The notes below the pieces were generated by a model, which saw only the letters and a program-made list of their open reading frames with translations, was not told where the DNA came from and searched no databases. Shown here piece by piece: positions 1 through 9,380 of a stretch of DNA of 45,512 nucleotides. The DNA is from Frigoribacterium sp. Leaf186. GTDB taxonomy: Bacteria; Actinomycetota; Actinomycetes; Actinomycetales; Microbacteriaceae. The DNA lies in assembly GCF_001423905.1 (NCBI RefSeq), contig NZ_LMPQ01000011.1:2942-48453 (forward strand). Reading direction: 5' to 3'. Position 1 is the first letter of the stretch. Every line of letters begins with the position of its first letter. A program made the translations under genes and the position numbers.

Positions 1-97
1 CCGGGTCGGTTCTGGTCCTGTTGGTCGGCTGGCACGGCCCTACGGGGCGGAACGGCGACGTCGGACCGTCGGCAGGGGAACAGGCCGCAGACGAAGA

Positions 98-155
98 CGG
101 GCGAGTCCGTGGGGCTCGGTCGTCTGGTGACGACCGGTTCCGACGGACTCGCCCG
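98..155 (-). terminator. Nested hairpin downstream of purL
   Basis: Outer arms CGGGCGAGTCCGT (98-110) and ACGGACTCGCCCG (143-155) are perfectly complementary over 13 bp. Inside them CGGTCGTC (117-124) pairs with GACGACCG (129-136) around a 4-nt loop. The structure begins about 20 nt past the purL stop, so it is the likely end of the purSQL transcript. There is no T-run, as is common in high-GC actinobacteria, so termination activity is inferred. Confidence 0.6.
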
Positions 156-175
156 GATCGGGGAGGCGCGGGGGC

Positions 176-2526
176 CTATTCGCCGATCGTGGCTCCGAAG
201 CGAGCCGGCAGGGTGCCGCGGTGGGTGCTGCGCAGCTCGTCGATCGACACGGTGAAGACGTCTTGCACCTCGAGCGAACCGGACTCGGCGTCGGTCACGC
301 CGATGCGGGCCACGGGGTACCCGCGTCCCTCGCACAGGCCGCGGAAGCGCACGTCGTCCTCACGGGGGACCGAGACGATCACGCGACCGGTCGACTCGCT
401 GAACAGGGCGGTCGCCACGTCGATGCCGTCGCGTTCGAGCACCTCGCCGAGCCAGACGCGGGCGCCGACGCCGAAGCGCAGGACCGCCTCGGCGAGGGCC
501 TGCCCCAGGCCGCCGTCGCTCAGGTCGTGCGCCGCCGCGATGAGCGATTGGTCGCCGCCCGCGTGCAGCAGCTGGGCGAGCCGGGCCTCGGCCGCGAGGT
601 CGACCGCCGGCGGACGACCGCCGAGGTGGTCGTGCACGACTCCGGCCCAGGCCGAGCCGTCGAGCTCGAGAGCGGTGGTGCCGAGCAGGTAGATGTTGTC
701 GCCCTCGTCCTGCCAGCCCGAGGGGATGCGCTTGGCGACGTCGTCGATCACGCCGAGGACGCCGACCACGGGCGTGGGGTGGATCGGCTTCGTGCCGGTC
801 TGGTTGTAGAACGAGACGTTGCCGCCGGTGACCGGGATCTCGAGCTCGAGACAGCCGTCGGCGAGGCCCTCGACGGCCTGCGAGAACTGCCACATGACCT
901 CGGGGTCCTCCGGGCTGCCGAAGTTCAGGCAGTCGGTGACCGCGGCCGGCACGGCACCGGTGACGGCGACGTTGCGGTAGGCCTCGGCCAGCGCCAGGCG
1001 GGCGCCCTGCTTGGGGTCGAGCTGGCAGTAGCGCCCGTTGGCGTCGGTCGCGATCGCGAAGCCGAGCCCGCTTTCTTCGTCGACGCGGATCATGCCGCCG
1101 TCGTCGGGGAAGCTCAGCGCCGTGTTGCCGAGCACGTAGGTGTCGTACTGGTTCGTCACCCAGCTCTTGTCGGCCAGGTTCGGCGACCCGAGCAGCTCGA
1201 GGAACTGCTCGCGCAGCACGGCGTTGCCCGTGGGGCGCGGCAGCGACGAGGCGCCGTCGGCCTGGAGGGCGTCGATCCAGCTCGGATAGGCGACGGGGCG
1301 CTCGTACACGGGGCCGTCGACGGCGACCGTGCGGGGCTCGACGTTGACGATCTCTTCACCGTGCCAGTTGATGACCAGGCGGCCCGTGTCGGTGACCTCG
1401 CCGAGCACGCTCGTCTCGACGTCCCACTTGGCCACGACGGCGAGGAACGCGTCGAGCTTGTCGGGGCGCACGACGGCCATCATGCGCTCCTGGCTCTCGC
1501 TCATCAGGATCTCTTCGGCCGTGAGGGACGGGTCGCGCAGCAGGACGTTGTCGAGCTCGATGAACATGCCGCCGTCGCCGTTCGAGGCGAGCTCGGACGT
1601 CGCGCAGCTGATGCCGGCCGCACCGAGGTCTTGGATGCCCTCGACCAGCTCGTCGCGGAACAGCTCGAGGCAGCACTCGATGAGCACCTTCTCGGCGAAC
1701 GGGTCGCCGACCTGGACGGCGGGGCGCTTGGTGGGCCCGCCGGACGAGAACGTGTCGGACGCGAGGATCGACGCGCCGCCGATGCCGTCGCCCCCGGTGC
1801 GAGCGCCGAAGAGAACGACCTTGTTGCCGACGCCGCGGGCGTTCGCCAGGTGCAGGTCTTCGTGGCGCAGCACGCCGACCGCCAGCGCGTTGACCAGGGG
1901 GTTGCCCTGGTACACCGCGTCGAAGTAGGTCTCGCCGCCGATGTTGGGCAGGCCCAGGCAGTTGGCGTAGAAGCTGATGCCGCCGACGACTCCGTCGACC
2001 ACGCGGGCGGTGTCGGCCGCGTCGATGTCGCCGAAGCGCAACTGGTCCATGACCGCCACGGGGCGCGCGCCCATCGAGATGATGTCGCGGACGATGCCGC
2101 CGACGCCGGTGGCGGCACCCTGGAACGGCTCGATGTAGCTGGGGTGGTTGTGCGACTCGACCTTGAAGGTGACGGCCCAGCCGCCACCGACGTCGACGAC
2201 GCCCGCGTTCTCGCCCATGCCGACCATGAGGTTCTTCTTCATGGCGGGGGAGACCTTCTGGCCGAACTGGCGCAGGTAGATCTTGCTCGACTTGTACGAG
2301 CAGTGCTCGCTCCACATCACGGAGTACATGGCGAGCTCGCCGCTCGTGGGGCGACGGCCGAGGATCTCGCGGATCGTCGCGTACTCGTCGGCCTTGAGGC
2401 CGAGGGCGCCGTAGGGCTGCTCGCGCTCGGGGGTCGCCGCGGCGTTCGCCACGGTGTCGGGCACGTGGCCCTCGGGGCGGACGTCGATCATCTCGGCGTC
2501 GTGCGGGGCGCGGTCGGTCTGGTCGG

Positions 2527-2530
<4 letters not shown>
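176..2530 (-). CDS. purL: Phosphoribosylformylglycinamidine synthase subunit PurL
   Basis: Large ATP-dependent synthetase subunit of FGAM synthase (784 aa), converting FGAR plus glutamine-derived ammonia to FGAM in de novo purine synthesis. It is the short PurL type that works with separate PurS and PurQ. Visible family motifs are WSEHCSYK (73-80), HNHPS (127-131) followed by a glycine-rich nucleotide-binding stretch, and GGETYFD further on. The GTG start overlaps the purQ stop (GTGA at 2527-2530), implying translational coupling. The first 40 residues are a non-conserved tail. The gene contains no internal copy of the window's dispersed CGCGCCTCC motif, as expected for a strongly conserved gene. 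Last gene of the purSQL operon, followed by a hairpin. Identification is secure. Confidence 0.97.
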
Positions 2531-3221
<691 letters not shown>

Positions 3222-3222
<1 letters not shown>

Positions 3223-3488
3223 CAGCGGGCGGCGGGAGCGTCGTCGGCGACGGTGATCGAGACGACGTCCTCGATGACCGAGTTCGAGAACATGTCGTCG
3301 GCGAGCTCGCGCACGTCGGCCAGGACGGCGTCGGTCACCTCGCCCTCGACGGTGACCTCGAAGCGCTTGCCGATGCGGACGTCGGTGAACGCCCCCTTGC
3401 CGAGACGGGACAGGGCGCCGGCGACGGCCTTGCCCTGGGGGTCGAGCAGTTCAGCCTTGGGCATGACCTCGACGACGATTGTGGGCAC
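3222..3488 (-). CDS. purS: Phosphoribosylformylglycinamidine synthase subunit PurS
   Basis: Small structural subunit (88 aa) of the PurS-PurQ-PurL complex, thought to bridge the glutaminase and synthetase subunits for ammonia transfer. The sequence has the expected [20 protein letters not shown] start and the [10 protein letters not shown] segment. The start is GTG (3486-3488) preceded at about 8 nt by a clear AGGAG, so this operon is leadered, unlike many neighbours. A -10-like TAGACT lies on the minus strand at 3529-3534, giving a leader of about 35 nt. First gene of purSQL. Confidence 0.95.
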
Positions 3489-3528
3489 TGGTTTACTCCT
3501 GAAGAGGCGTCAACGGGTGGACGCGACG

Positions 3529-3534
3529 AGTCTA
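3529..3534 (-). promoter_or_regulatory. Candidate -10 element for purSQL
   Basis: TAGACT on the minus strand, about 40 nt before the purS GTG, in the only gap that could hold the operon promoter. No purine-riboswitch-like fold was recognised between it and purS. Position and resemblance to TATAAT are the only evidence. Confidence 0.4.
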
Positions 3535-3739
3535 CGGCAGCCGCACGCGCCTCCTGGTGGTGCCCGTGACGACGGCGGAGGCCCGCGGTCGCCGATCGTC
3601 AGCAGAATGCGAGGCTCTTGTCAGCCGGATCATGGGAACGCGCCGCAGAGTGGTCGCAGCGGACAGGGCACGGGCCTCGTGATCGGGCCTCCTGTCTCGC
3701 TTCCGGTCGACGGGTTCCTGATCCGCCCCGAGACCGCCG

Positions 3740-3773
3740 GACGCCCGGCCGATTCCCCCGTCGGCCGGGCGTC
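3740..3773 (-). terminator. Hairpin at the end of the acyltransferase gene
   Basis: Perfect 13-bp inverted repeat, GACGCCCGGCCGA (3740-3752) with TCGGCCGGGCGTC (3761-3773), around an 8-nt C-rich loop. It begins at the stop codon (3773-3775) of the minus-strand acyltransferase gene. The rest of the gap 3489-3739 shows no gene, only the purS promoter region and one dispersed-motif copy at 3546. Confidence 0.6.
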
Positions 3774-5149
3774 TACCCTTTCGTGGCCTGGTCGCTCGAC
3801 GAGACGGCGCGGTCGGAGAAGGCGCGGCCGGAGGCGGCCCGTGCCGAGGTGGCGCCCGAGCTCGCCGCCCGGGAGGCAGGGCGAGACCGACCGAGCAACC
3901 AGATCGCGAACGGCAGGCAGACGGCACCGGCGATCGCGTTGCGCAGGTCGAGCCCCTGCTGCATGACGTCGAACGGCGGAGCGATCGTGAGGACGGCGGC
4001 GGCGCCGACCGACCACCAGGAGGCGCGGCGCCGGCCGGTGGGCAGCGCTCGCGGTGGCCGCTCGAGTCGCCCGGTCGCCAGCGAGACGAGGCACGCCAGG
4101 CCGATGACCAGGGCCCAGACCGGGATGCGCGTCCACCACCACGAGGCCGTGGCCGGTTCGGGCAGCGGGCCGCCGAGGGCCAGGACCACGCCGGAGACGG
4201 CGATGAGCAGGGGCAGGTGCCACAGGTAGATCGTCATGCCGCGGCTGCCGACGGCGAAGACGACGGCCCGCGCGGCTGCGGTGGACATCAGGCGCGAGAG
4301 GAGCGGGTGCACGAGCGAGAGCACGCAGACCTGGGCCACCCCGAGCACCATGAGCGGCACCGTCGGCGGATTGAGGTTGCGCAGCATGTCGTCGGACCAC
4401 GGCCCCGCCGTCGTCAGCGGGACGAGCGCGGCGTAGCCGAGGGCGGCCACGACGCACAGCACGAGTCGCGGCGTGCGGGTGAACAGCCCGTCGGCGTACG
4501 CGAAGCCGAGCTGCTGCACGAAGAGCCAGACGAACGCCAGGTTGACGAGGCCGACCGAGGTGACGCCCGTGCCGAAGCGGACGGCGTCGACCGCCACGGC
4601 GCCGACGGCGAGCACGAGCAGCGTCGACCACGGACGCCGGGCGTGCAAGCGGGCCATGAGGGGCACGCACAGCTGGGTGATGCCGTACGCGGCGAGGAAC
4701 CAGAACGGGGTGCCCACGCCGGTGGCGGCGACGTCGAGCACGGCGGGGTCGACGCCGACGGCGGTCGCCACGACGAGGGCCAGGGCGAGCACGACGAACA
4801 CGGCGCTCGCCGGGCGGGCCAGGCGGAGCAGGCGACCGCGGACGAAGTCGCCGGCGTCGTCACCTCGGCGGCGGGCGCCGACCCACGCGGTCGCACTGGC
4901 GAACCCGCCGACGACGAAGAAGAGCGGCATGATCTGGCCGGCCCAGGTGGAGAGGGCGAACCACGACTGCTCTTGCAGTGGCTGGGTCGCCACGACGGCC
5001 CCCGAGTCGTCGACGGCGATGCCGACCATCATCACGTGGATCGCCACGACGAGCAGGACGCAGAAGACGCGGGCCAGGTCGACGACGAGGTCGCGCCCCG
5101 GGGGGACGACGGGGGTGGCTGACGACGGCGTCGTGGCGGTGGTGCTCAT
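3773..5149 (-). CDS. Acyltransferase 3 family membrane protein
   Basis: Integral membrane acyltransferase of the OafA/acyltransferase_3 type (458 aa from this start), a family that O-acylates surface polysaccharides or other envelope molecules. About ten hydrophobic segments run through the protein. The first carries DLARVFCVLLVVAIHVMM, whose His matches the conserved histidine of the family; FFVVGGFASA follows as in relatives. ATG at 5149 is preferred over a longer reading because TAGCGT lies 7 nt upstream, fitting a leaderless message. The C-terminal tail is Arg/Ala/Ser-rich and variable. A dispersed-motif copy at 4019 encodes RRASWW. Substrate unknown; the neighbours give no clue. Confidence 0.8.
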   Translation of the reverse strand: MSTTATTPSSATPVVPPGRDLVVDLARVFCVLLVVAIHVMMVGIAVDDSGAVVATQPLQEQSWFALSTWAGQIMPLFFVVGGFASATAWVGARRRGDDAGDFVRGRLLRLARPASAVFVVLALALVVATAVGVDPAVLDVAATGVGTPFWFLAAYGITQLCVPLMARLHARRPWSTLLVLAVGAVAVDAVRFGTGVTSVGLVNLAFVWLFVQQLGFAYADGLFTRTPRLVLCVVAALGYAALVPLTTAGPWSDDMLRNLNPPTVPLMVLGVAQVCVLSLVHPLLSRLMSTAAARAVVFAVGSRGMTIYLWHLPLLIAVSGVVLALGGPLPEPATASWWWTRIPVWALVIGLACLVSLATGRLERPPRALPTGRRRASWWSVGAAAVLTIAPPFDVMQQGLDLRNAIAGAVCLPFAIWLLGRSRPASRAASSGATSARAASGRAFSDRAVSSSDQATKG

Positions 5150-5156
5150 GTCGACG

Positions 5157-5162
5157 ACGCTA
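5157..5162 (-). promoter_or_regulatory. -10 element, leaderless acyltransferase promoter
   Basis: TAGCGT on the minus strand, 7 nt before the ATG at 5149, with no Shine-Dalgarno sequence between. It matches the recurring TAGNNT-N6/7-start pattern of this window. Confidence 0.5.
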
Positions 5163-5245
5163 GCGAAGCGTCGTCCGCTCGGAGGGGTTGTCCACAGGTC
5201 GGACGCCCGAAAGCCCGAGAAGAACCTCCGAGGACGACTCAATTG

Positions 5246-5262
5246 TTTTGATCGGATCAAAA
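5246..5262 (+). promoter_or_regulatory. Palindromic Fur-family operator
   Basis: TTTTGATCGGATCAAAA is a perfect 8-1-8 palindrome in an otherwise GC-rich sequence, 18 nt before the start of the Fur-family gene. It would overlap the -35 region if transcription begins at or near the ATG (a weak -10-like TTCACT sits at 5269-5274, 6 nt before the ATG). The likely binder is the adjacent Fur-family protein, giving autoregulation; this is inferred from position and symmetry. Confidence 0.65.
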
Positions 5263-5280
5263 GAGTGGTTCACTGGACCC

Positions 5281-5793
5281 ATGACCGATCCGACCGTCGA
5301 CCCCCGCGAGGCCCTGCGCTCCGCCGGGCTGCGCGTGACCGAGCCCCGGCTCGCCGTGTTGCGCGCCCTCGAGCCGTCGCCGCACGCGGCCGCCGAGCAG
5401 GTCTTCGCGCGGGTCGCCCTCGACCTGCCCGGCACGTCGGTGCAGGCGGTCTACGGCGTGCTGAACGCCCTGACCGGGGCCGGGTTGGTCCGCCGCATCG
5501 AGCCCGCGGGCTCGGCCGCGCTCTACGAACTGCGCACGGGCGACAACCACCACCACGTGGTCTGCGGGGTGTGCGGGTCGGTCGCCGACGTCGACTGCGT
5601 CGTCGGCCACGCGCCGTGCCTGACCCCCTCGCACGACTCGGGGTACCTCGTGCAGACCGCCGAGGTGACCTTCTGGGGGTTGTGCCCGGCCTGTCGGGCG
5701 GCCGAGGCCGACGGGGCGGACGGCGACGAGCCGACCCGCGCCTCCTCGTCCGGTCGTCGAGGCACCCCGACCCCGGCGGTCCCGGCGGCCTGA
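5281..5793 (+). CDS. Fur-family (FurA/PerR-like) metal-dependent regulator
   Basis: Transcriptional repressor of the Fur family (170 aa), most likely a peroxide sensor because it sits directly upstream of a catalase gene, as FurA/PerR/CatR proteins do. An N-terminal winged helix (about 10-75) contains [11 protein letters not shown] and [14 protein letters not shown]. The metal region has HHH (90-92) and two CxxC zinc sites, Cys95/Cys98 and Cys135/Cys138. The ATG at 5281 was chosen over an upstream in-frame one because it follows the palindrome. The C-terminal tail after residue 140 is low-complexity, and a dispersed-motif copy encodes TRASS there (5737). Whether it senses iron or peroxide cannot be settled from sequence. 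Confidence 0.9.
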   Translation: MTDPTVDPREALRSAGLRVTEPRLAVLRALEPSPHAAAEQVFARVALDLPGTSVQAVYGVLNALTGAGLVRRIEPAGSAALYELRTGDNHHHVVCGVCGSVADVDCVVGHAPCLTPSHDSGYLVQTAEVTFWGLCPACRAAEADGADGDEPTRASSSGRRGTPTPAVPAA

Positions 5794-5878
5794 CCGCCCT
5801 CGCCCGCCCCGACCCACCCCGCCGCGTTCCGGCGCCCCCGAACCCACACGACGACGAACCACGAACGAAAGAGGACAC

Positions 5879-7381
5879 ATGACCGACGCGAAGAAGATCA
5901 CCACCACCGACAACGGCGCCCCCGCCGCCAGCGACGAGCACTCGCAGTCGGTCGGCGCCGACGGCCCGATCGTCCTGCACGACCACAAGCTGGTCGAGAA
6001 GCTCGCCAACTTCAACCGCGAGAAGGTGCCCGAGCGCATCGTCCACGCCAAGGGCGGCGGAGCCTTCGGCTCGTTCGTCACCACGGGCGACGTCTCGCGG
6101 TACACCCGCGCCGCGCTCTTCCAGCCCGGCGTCGAGACCGAGATGCTCGCACGCTTCTCGACCGTCGCCGGCGAGCAGGGCAGCCCCGACACGTGGCGCG
6201 ACCCCCGCGGTTTCTCGCTGAAGTTCTACACGTCCGAGGGCAACTACGACCTCGTCGGCAACAACACCCCCGTCTTCTTCATCCGCGACGGCATCAAGTT
6301 CCCCGACTTCATCCACTCGCAGAAGCGCCTGCCGGGCTCGCACCTGCGCGACCACGACATGCAGTGGGACTTCTGGACGCTCTCGCCCGAGTCGGCCCAC
6401 CAGGTCACCTGGCTGATGGGCGACCGTGGCCTGCCCGCCTCGTGGCGCACCATGGACGGCTTCGGCTCGCACACCTACCAGTGGATCAACGCCGAGGGGC
6501 AGCGCTCGTGGGTCAAGTACCACTTCAAGAGCGACCAGGGCAACGAGATCCTCACGCAGGACGACGCCGACCGCATCGCCGGTGAGGACGCCGACTTCCA
6601 CATCCGCGACCTGTCCGAGGCGATCGAGCGCGGCGACTTCCCGACCTGGACGCTGTCGGTGCAGGTCATGCCCTACGAGGACGCCGCCGGCTACCGCTTC
6701 AACCCGTTCGACCTGACCAAGGTGTGGCCGCACAGCGACTACCCGCTGATCGAGGTCGGCAAGATGACGCTGGACCGCAACCCCGAGAACTACTTCGCGC
6801 AGATCGAGCAGGCCGCCTTCGCGCCGTCGAACTTCGTGCCCGGCATCGCGGCCAGCCCCGACAAGATGCTGCTCGCGCGCATCTTCAGCTACGCCGACGC
6901 GCACCGTTACCGCGTGGGCGTCAACCACCAGCAGCTGCCGGTCAACATGCCCAAGACCGAGGTGCACTCGTACTCGAAGGACGGCGCCGCGCGTTACCAC
7001 TTCAGCGAGGCGACGGCTCCGGTCTACGCGCCCAACTCGGTGGGCGGCCCCGCGGCCGACCCGCAGGCCGCGGGCGACACCGGCGGGTGGGAGGCCGACG
7101 GCGAGCTCGTCCGCTCGGCGGCGACCCTCCACCCCGAAGACGACGACTTCGGCCAGGCCGGCACGCTCGTCCGCGAGGTCATGGACGACGCCCAGCGCGA
7201 CCGCCTCGTGCAGAACATCGTCGGCCACGTCTCGAAGGTGACCCAGCCGGCGCTGCGCGAGCGCGTCTACCAGTACTGGACGAACGTCGACGCGACGCTC
7301 GGCCAGCGGGTCCGTGCGGGCGTCGAGCCCGAGGCTCCCGGCTCGAACGAGGACCCGATCGAGGTCGGCGTCCCGGCGTAG
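5879..7381 (+). CDS. katA: Monofunctional haem catalase
   Basis: Small-subunit (clade 3-like) catalase of 500 aa that dismutates hydrogen peroxide in the cytoplasm. His56 in [14 protein letters not shown] is the distal catalytic His, Asn in [13 protein letters not shown] is the second active-site residue, and Tyr338 in [12 protein letters not shown] is the proximal haem ligand. The start has a good ribosome site (GAAAGAGGACAC before ATG). The gene begins 85 nt after the Fur-family gene on the same strand, so the two are probably co-transcribed from the palindrome-containing promoter, and it is followed by a strong hairpin. Full length and free of oddities. Confidence 0.97.
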   Translation: MTDAKKITTTDNGAPAASDEHSQSVGADGPIVLHDHKLVEKLANFNREKVPERIVHAKGGGAFGSFVTTGDVSRYTRAALFQPGVETEMLARFSTVAGEQGSPDTWRDPRGFSLKFYTSEGNYDLVGNNTPVFFIRDGIKFPDFIHSQKRLPGSHLRDHDMQWDFWTLSPESAHQVTWLMGDRGLPASWRTMDGFGSHTYQWINAEGQRSWVKYHFKSDQGNEILTQDDADRIAGEDADFHIRDLSEAIERGDFPTWTLSVQVMPYEDAAGYRFNPFDLTKVWPHSDYPLIEVGKMTLDRNPENYFAQIEQAAFAPSNFVPGIAASPDKMLLARIFSYADAHRYRVGVNHQQLPVNMPKTEVHSYSKDGAARYHFSEATAPVYAPNSVGGPAADPQAAGDTGGWEADGELVRSAATLHPEDDDFGQAGTLVREVMDDAQRDRLVQNIVGHVSKVTQPALRERVYQYWTNVDATLGQRVRAGVEPEAPGSNEDPIEVGVPA

Positions 7382-7399
7382 TCCGCCACCGCGTCAGAC

Positions 7400-7444
7400 C
7401 CGAGGAGGCGCGGTTCCCGTTCGACGGGAGCCGCGCCTCCTCGG
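7400..7444 (+). terminator. Long hairpin built from an inverted pair of the dispersed motif
   Basis: The arms at 7400-7419 and 7425-7444 form a nearly perfect 20-bp stem (one G-T wobble) with a 5-nt TTCGA loop. The outer 14 bp are the window's dispersed motif in opposite orientations (GGAGGCGCG at 7404, CGCGCCTCC at 7432). It lies between the convergent catalase and GNAT genes and can serve both strands. No T-run is present. Confidence 0.75.
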
Positions 7445-7509
7445 CGTCTCGGCCGGTCGCCCGGCCAGGCGCACCCGGCACGCCCGGGTCGGGCGTGCCG
7501 GATGCGCCG

Positions 7510-8085
7510 TCAGACCATCTGGCCGTTCCAGTGCAGCTCGCCGGTGGGCCAGTCGGCGAGGGTGTGCGAGCCCTCGCGCAGCAGCCAGCCGTGGTCCTGG
7601 GAGACGAGGACGCCGGCTCCGTCGGCGCTGAACGCCGTGTAGTGCGCCGTGAGGCCGTCGAGCGGCAGCCAGCCGCCGCGTCGGTAGAATCCCTGGACGT
7701 CGTCTCCGGTCTCGAGCAGGCCGAACCCGCTGTCGAGCGAGCTCAACGCCGCGTCCACCTGCCGCAGCAGCTCGCCGCCGACGCCCGTGCCCTGCAGCGT
7801 CGGCGAGACGGCGACCATGCCGACCGCCGTGACCAGCAGGTCGGTGTCGCCGACCGTGACGAACTGACGCCGGAGGCCGGCGTGGGCGACGACGACGTCG
7901 CCCTGGCGGGCCACGACGCGCAGCTCGGGCTGCATGCCGGCCCAGCTGCGGGCACCGGCGTACCAGTGGTCGTAGCTCGGGAACGACCGGGCGAGCATCG
8001 CGGCGACCGCCTCGTGGTCGTCGAGGGTCAGGTCGCCCTCACGGGTGGTCGAGAAGACGGGAGGGGCGGCATCGGAGTCGGACAT
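7510..8085 (-). CDS. GNAT acetyltransferase, AAC(2')/NodA-like
   Basis: GNAT-fold N-acyltransferase of 191 aa. The acetyl-CoA-binding region is visible in VGMVAVSPTLQGTGVGGELL (Q/R-x-x-G-x-G/A type). The downstream FYRRGGWLPLDG and the C-terminal DWPTGELHW resemble aminoglycoside 2'-N-acetyltransferases and NodA-type proteins (recalled resemblance, not aligned). Substrate is therefore unproven, and a role in drug resistance should not be assumed. The ATG at 8085 is preferred because TACGGT lies 6 nt upstream (leaderless pattern); a longer reading has no support. Convergent with catalase, sharing its hairpin; downstream of and co-oriented with the VOC gene. Confidence 0.75.
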   Translation of the reverse strand: MSDSDAAPPVFSTTREGDLTLDDHEAVAAMLARSFPSYDHWYAGARSWAGMQPELRVVARQGDVVVAHAGLRRQFVTVGDTDLLVTAVGMVAVSPTLQGTGVGGELLRQVDAALSSLDSGFGLLETGDDVQGFYRRGGWLPLDGLTAHYTAFSADGAGVLVSQDHGWLLREGSHTLADWPTGELHWNGQMV

Positions 8086-8091
8086 GGACCC

Positions 8092-8097
8092 ACCGTA
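8092..8097 (-). promoter_or_regulatory. -10 element, leaderless GNAT promoter
   Basis: TACGGT on the minus strand exactly 6 nt before the ATG at 8085; no ribosome-binding site lies between. Same arrangement as at several other genes here. Confidence 0.5.
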
Positions 8098-8189
8098 TCG
8101 ACGGGTGCCGCGTCGGCGACCGCCGGGCTGCGCGGACCGGAGGGCCGGCCCCCCTGGGACCGAGGGGGCGCGTCGACTACGACCGAGGG

Positions 8190-9173
8190 TCAGCTCGCCT
8201 GCGGTCGGACCGTCACCTCGAGCTGGTTGTTCCAGGGGTCGTCGAACCCCAGCACGCGGCCGTCGTCCCGGGTGGCGACGCCGTGGTGGCCGAGGCGCTC
8301 GCCGAGGGCGCCGAGGTCGTCGGCCGTGGGCACCTCGATGCGCACGAGGCCGAGCCCCAGGGCGAGCTGGCGGCGTCCGGCGCCCGCGCTCGTCCAGGTG
8401 TTCATCGCCATGTGGTGGTGGTAGCCGCCGGCGCTGACGAACAGCGCCTGCGGCCCGAACCGCGTGGTCGTCTCGAAGCCCAGCTGCTCGACGTAGAACC
8501 GGTGGGCCGACTCGACGTCGCCCACGCTCAGGTGCACGTGGCCGACCGTGGCGGGACGCGACGCGGAGCCGGCCAGCGCCTCCTCGGTGACGTTCTGCTG
8601 CACGAACGCGGCGGGGTCGAGGGCGAGCGTCGCCATGTCGACCTGTCCGTGGGTCCAGGACCACTCACTGCGCTGACGGTCCCAGTAGAGCTCGATGCCG
8701 TTGCCCTCGGGGTCGGTGAAGTAGAAGGCCTTGCTGACGAGGTGGTCGGCGCTGCCGGTGAACGTGCCGGGGTGGCGGGTCGCCACGCTGTAGACGGCGG
8801 CGGCGAGGTCGGCCTCGGTCTCGAACAGGATCGCCGTGTGGAAGAGCCCGGCCTCTCGCGGCCCGGCGTGCCTCAGCTCGGGGGCGTGCTCGAGGATGAC
8901 GATCGGGGTCGCGCCGCGTCCGAGGACGACCCGCCCCGCCGCCTGGTCGGCGACCAGCACGGTCAACGTGACCGCGTCCCGGTAGTAGGCGGTCATGGCG
9001 TCGAGGTCGGCGACCCGGAGGGTGACGGCTCCCATGCCGGTGTCGGCGGCGAGCAGGTCGGTCGCACGTGCGCTCGCGCTCGCGCCCGGGGCCTGGTCCT
9101 GGCGGCGGGTCGAGGGCGAGGTCGCAGAGGGCGAGGAGGCGCGGGTCGCGTCGGTCGCGGAGGTTTCGGTCAT
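8190..9173 (-). CDS. VOC-family ring-cleaving dioxygenase (CatE-like)
   Basis: Two-domain vicinal-oxygen-chelate protein (327 aa) resembling catechol-2,3-dioxygenase CatE of Bacillus. Domain 1 begins at MGAVTLRVADLDAMTAYYRD and contains DPEGNGIELYWDRQRSEW. Domain 2 has VGHVHLSVGDV, GGYHHHMAMNTW and NQLEVTV, which supply the two His and one Glu expected as iron ligands. Start at 9173 is chosen for GAGGG just upstream; an in-frame GTG at 9206 is possible. The first 45 residues are Ala/Ser/Thr-rich and unconserved, and include a dispersed-motif copy (TRASS, 9135). Whether it cleaves catechols or acts as an uncharacterised VOC enzyme is open. Confidence 0.8.
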   Translation of the reverse strand: MTETSATDATRASSPSATSPSTRRQDQAPGASASARATDLLAADTGMGAVTLRVADLDAMTAYYRDAVTLTVLVADQAAGRVVLGRGATPIVILEHAPELRHAGPREAGLFHTAILFETEADLAAAVYSVATRHPGTFTGSADHLVSKAFYFTDPEGNGIELYWDRQRSEWSWTHGQVDMATLALDPAAFVQQNVTEEALAGSASRPATVGHVHLSVGDVESAHRFYVEQLGFETTTRFGPQALFVSAGGYHHHMAMNTWTSAGAGRRQLALGLGLVRIEVPTADDLGALGERLGHHGVATRDDGRVLGFDDPWNNQLEVTVRPQAS

Positions 9174-9270
9174 GGGGCCCTCGGTCTGCTCGGGTCGGAT
9201 GGTCACCCGGTCGGTGACGTGTCATCGAACGGAACCGGCCAGCGGCTTCGCGAATTCCCGACCGAGAGCG

Positions 9271-9328
9271 CACCGCGTTCCGTGCAGCGCACCGGGTCTC
9301 GACGCGGTGCACTGCACGAAACGCGGTG
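9271..9328 (-). terminator. 24-bp imperfect hairpin downstream of purC
   Basis: Three perfect blocks separated by single C/A mismatches: CACCGCGTT/AACGCGGTG, CGTGCAG/CTGCACG and GCACCG/CGGTGC, around a 10-nt loop. It lies between the purC stop (9381) and the VOC gene start (9173) and probably ends the purDC transcript. The regularly spaced mismatches are unusual. Confidence 0.6.
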
Positions 9329-9380
9329 TGGAGGCCGGGGGCCGGGCGGGGCGGGGCCGCCGCCGAGGCCGGGCCCCGGG

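Noticed and set aside
3489-3540. Purine riboswitch before purSQL
   Set aside because: Only about 35 nt between the candidate -10 and purS; too short for an aptamer.
7510-8085. Calling the GNAT gene an aminoglycoside-resistance gene
   Set aside because: Resemblance to AAC(2') is partial and recalled from memory; the family includes NodA-like and uncharacterised enzymes.
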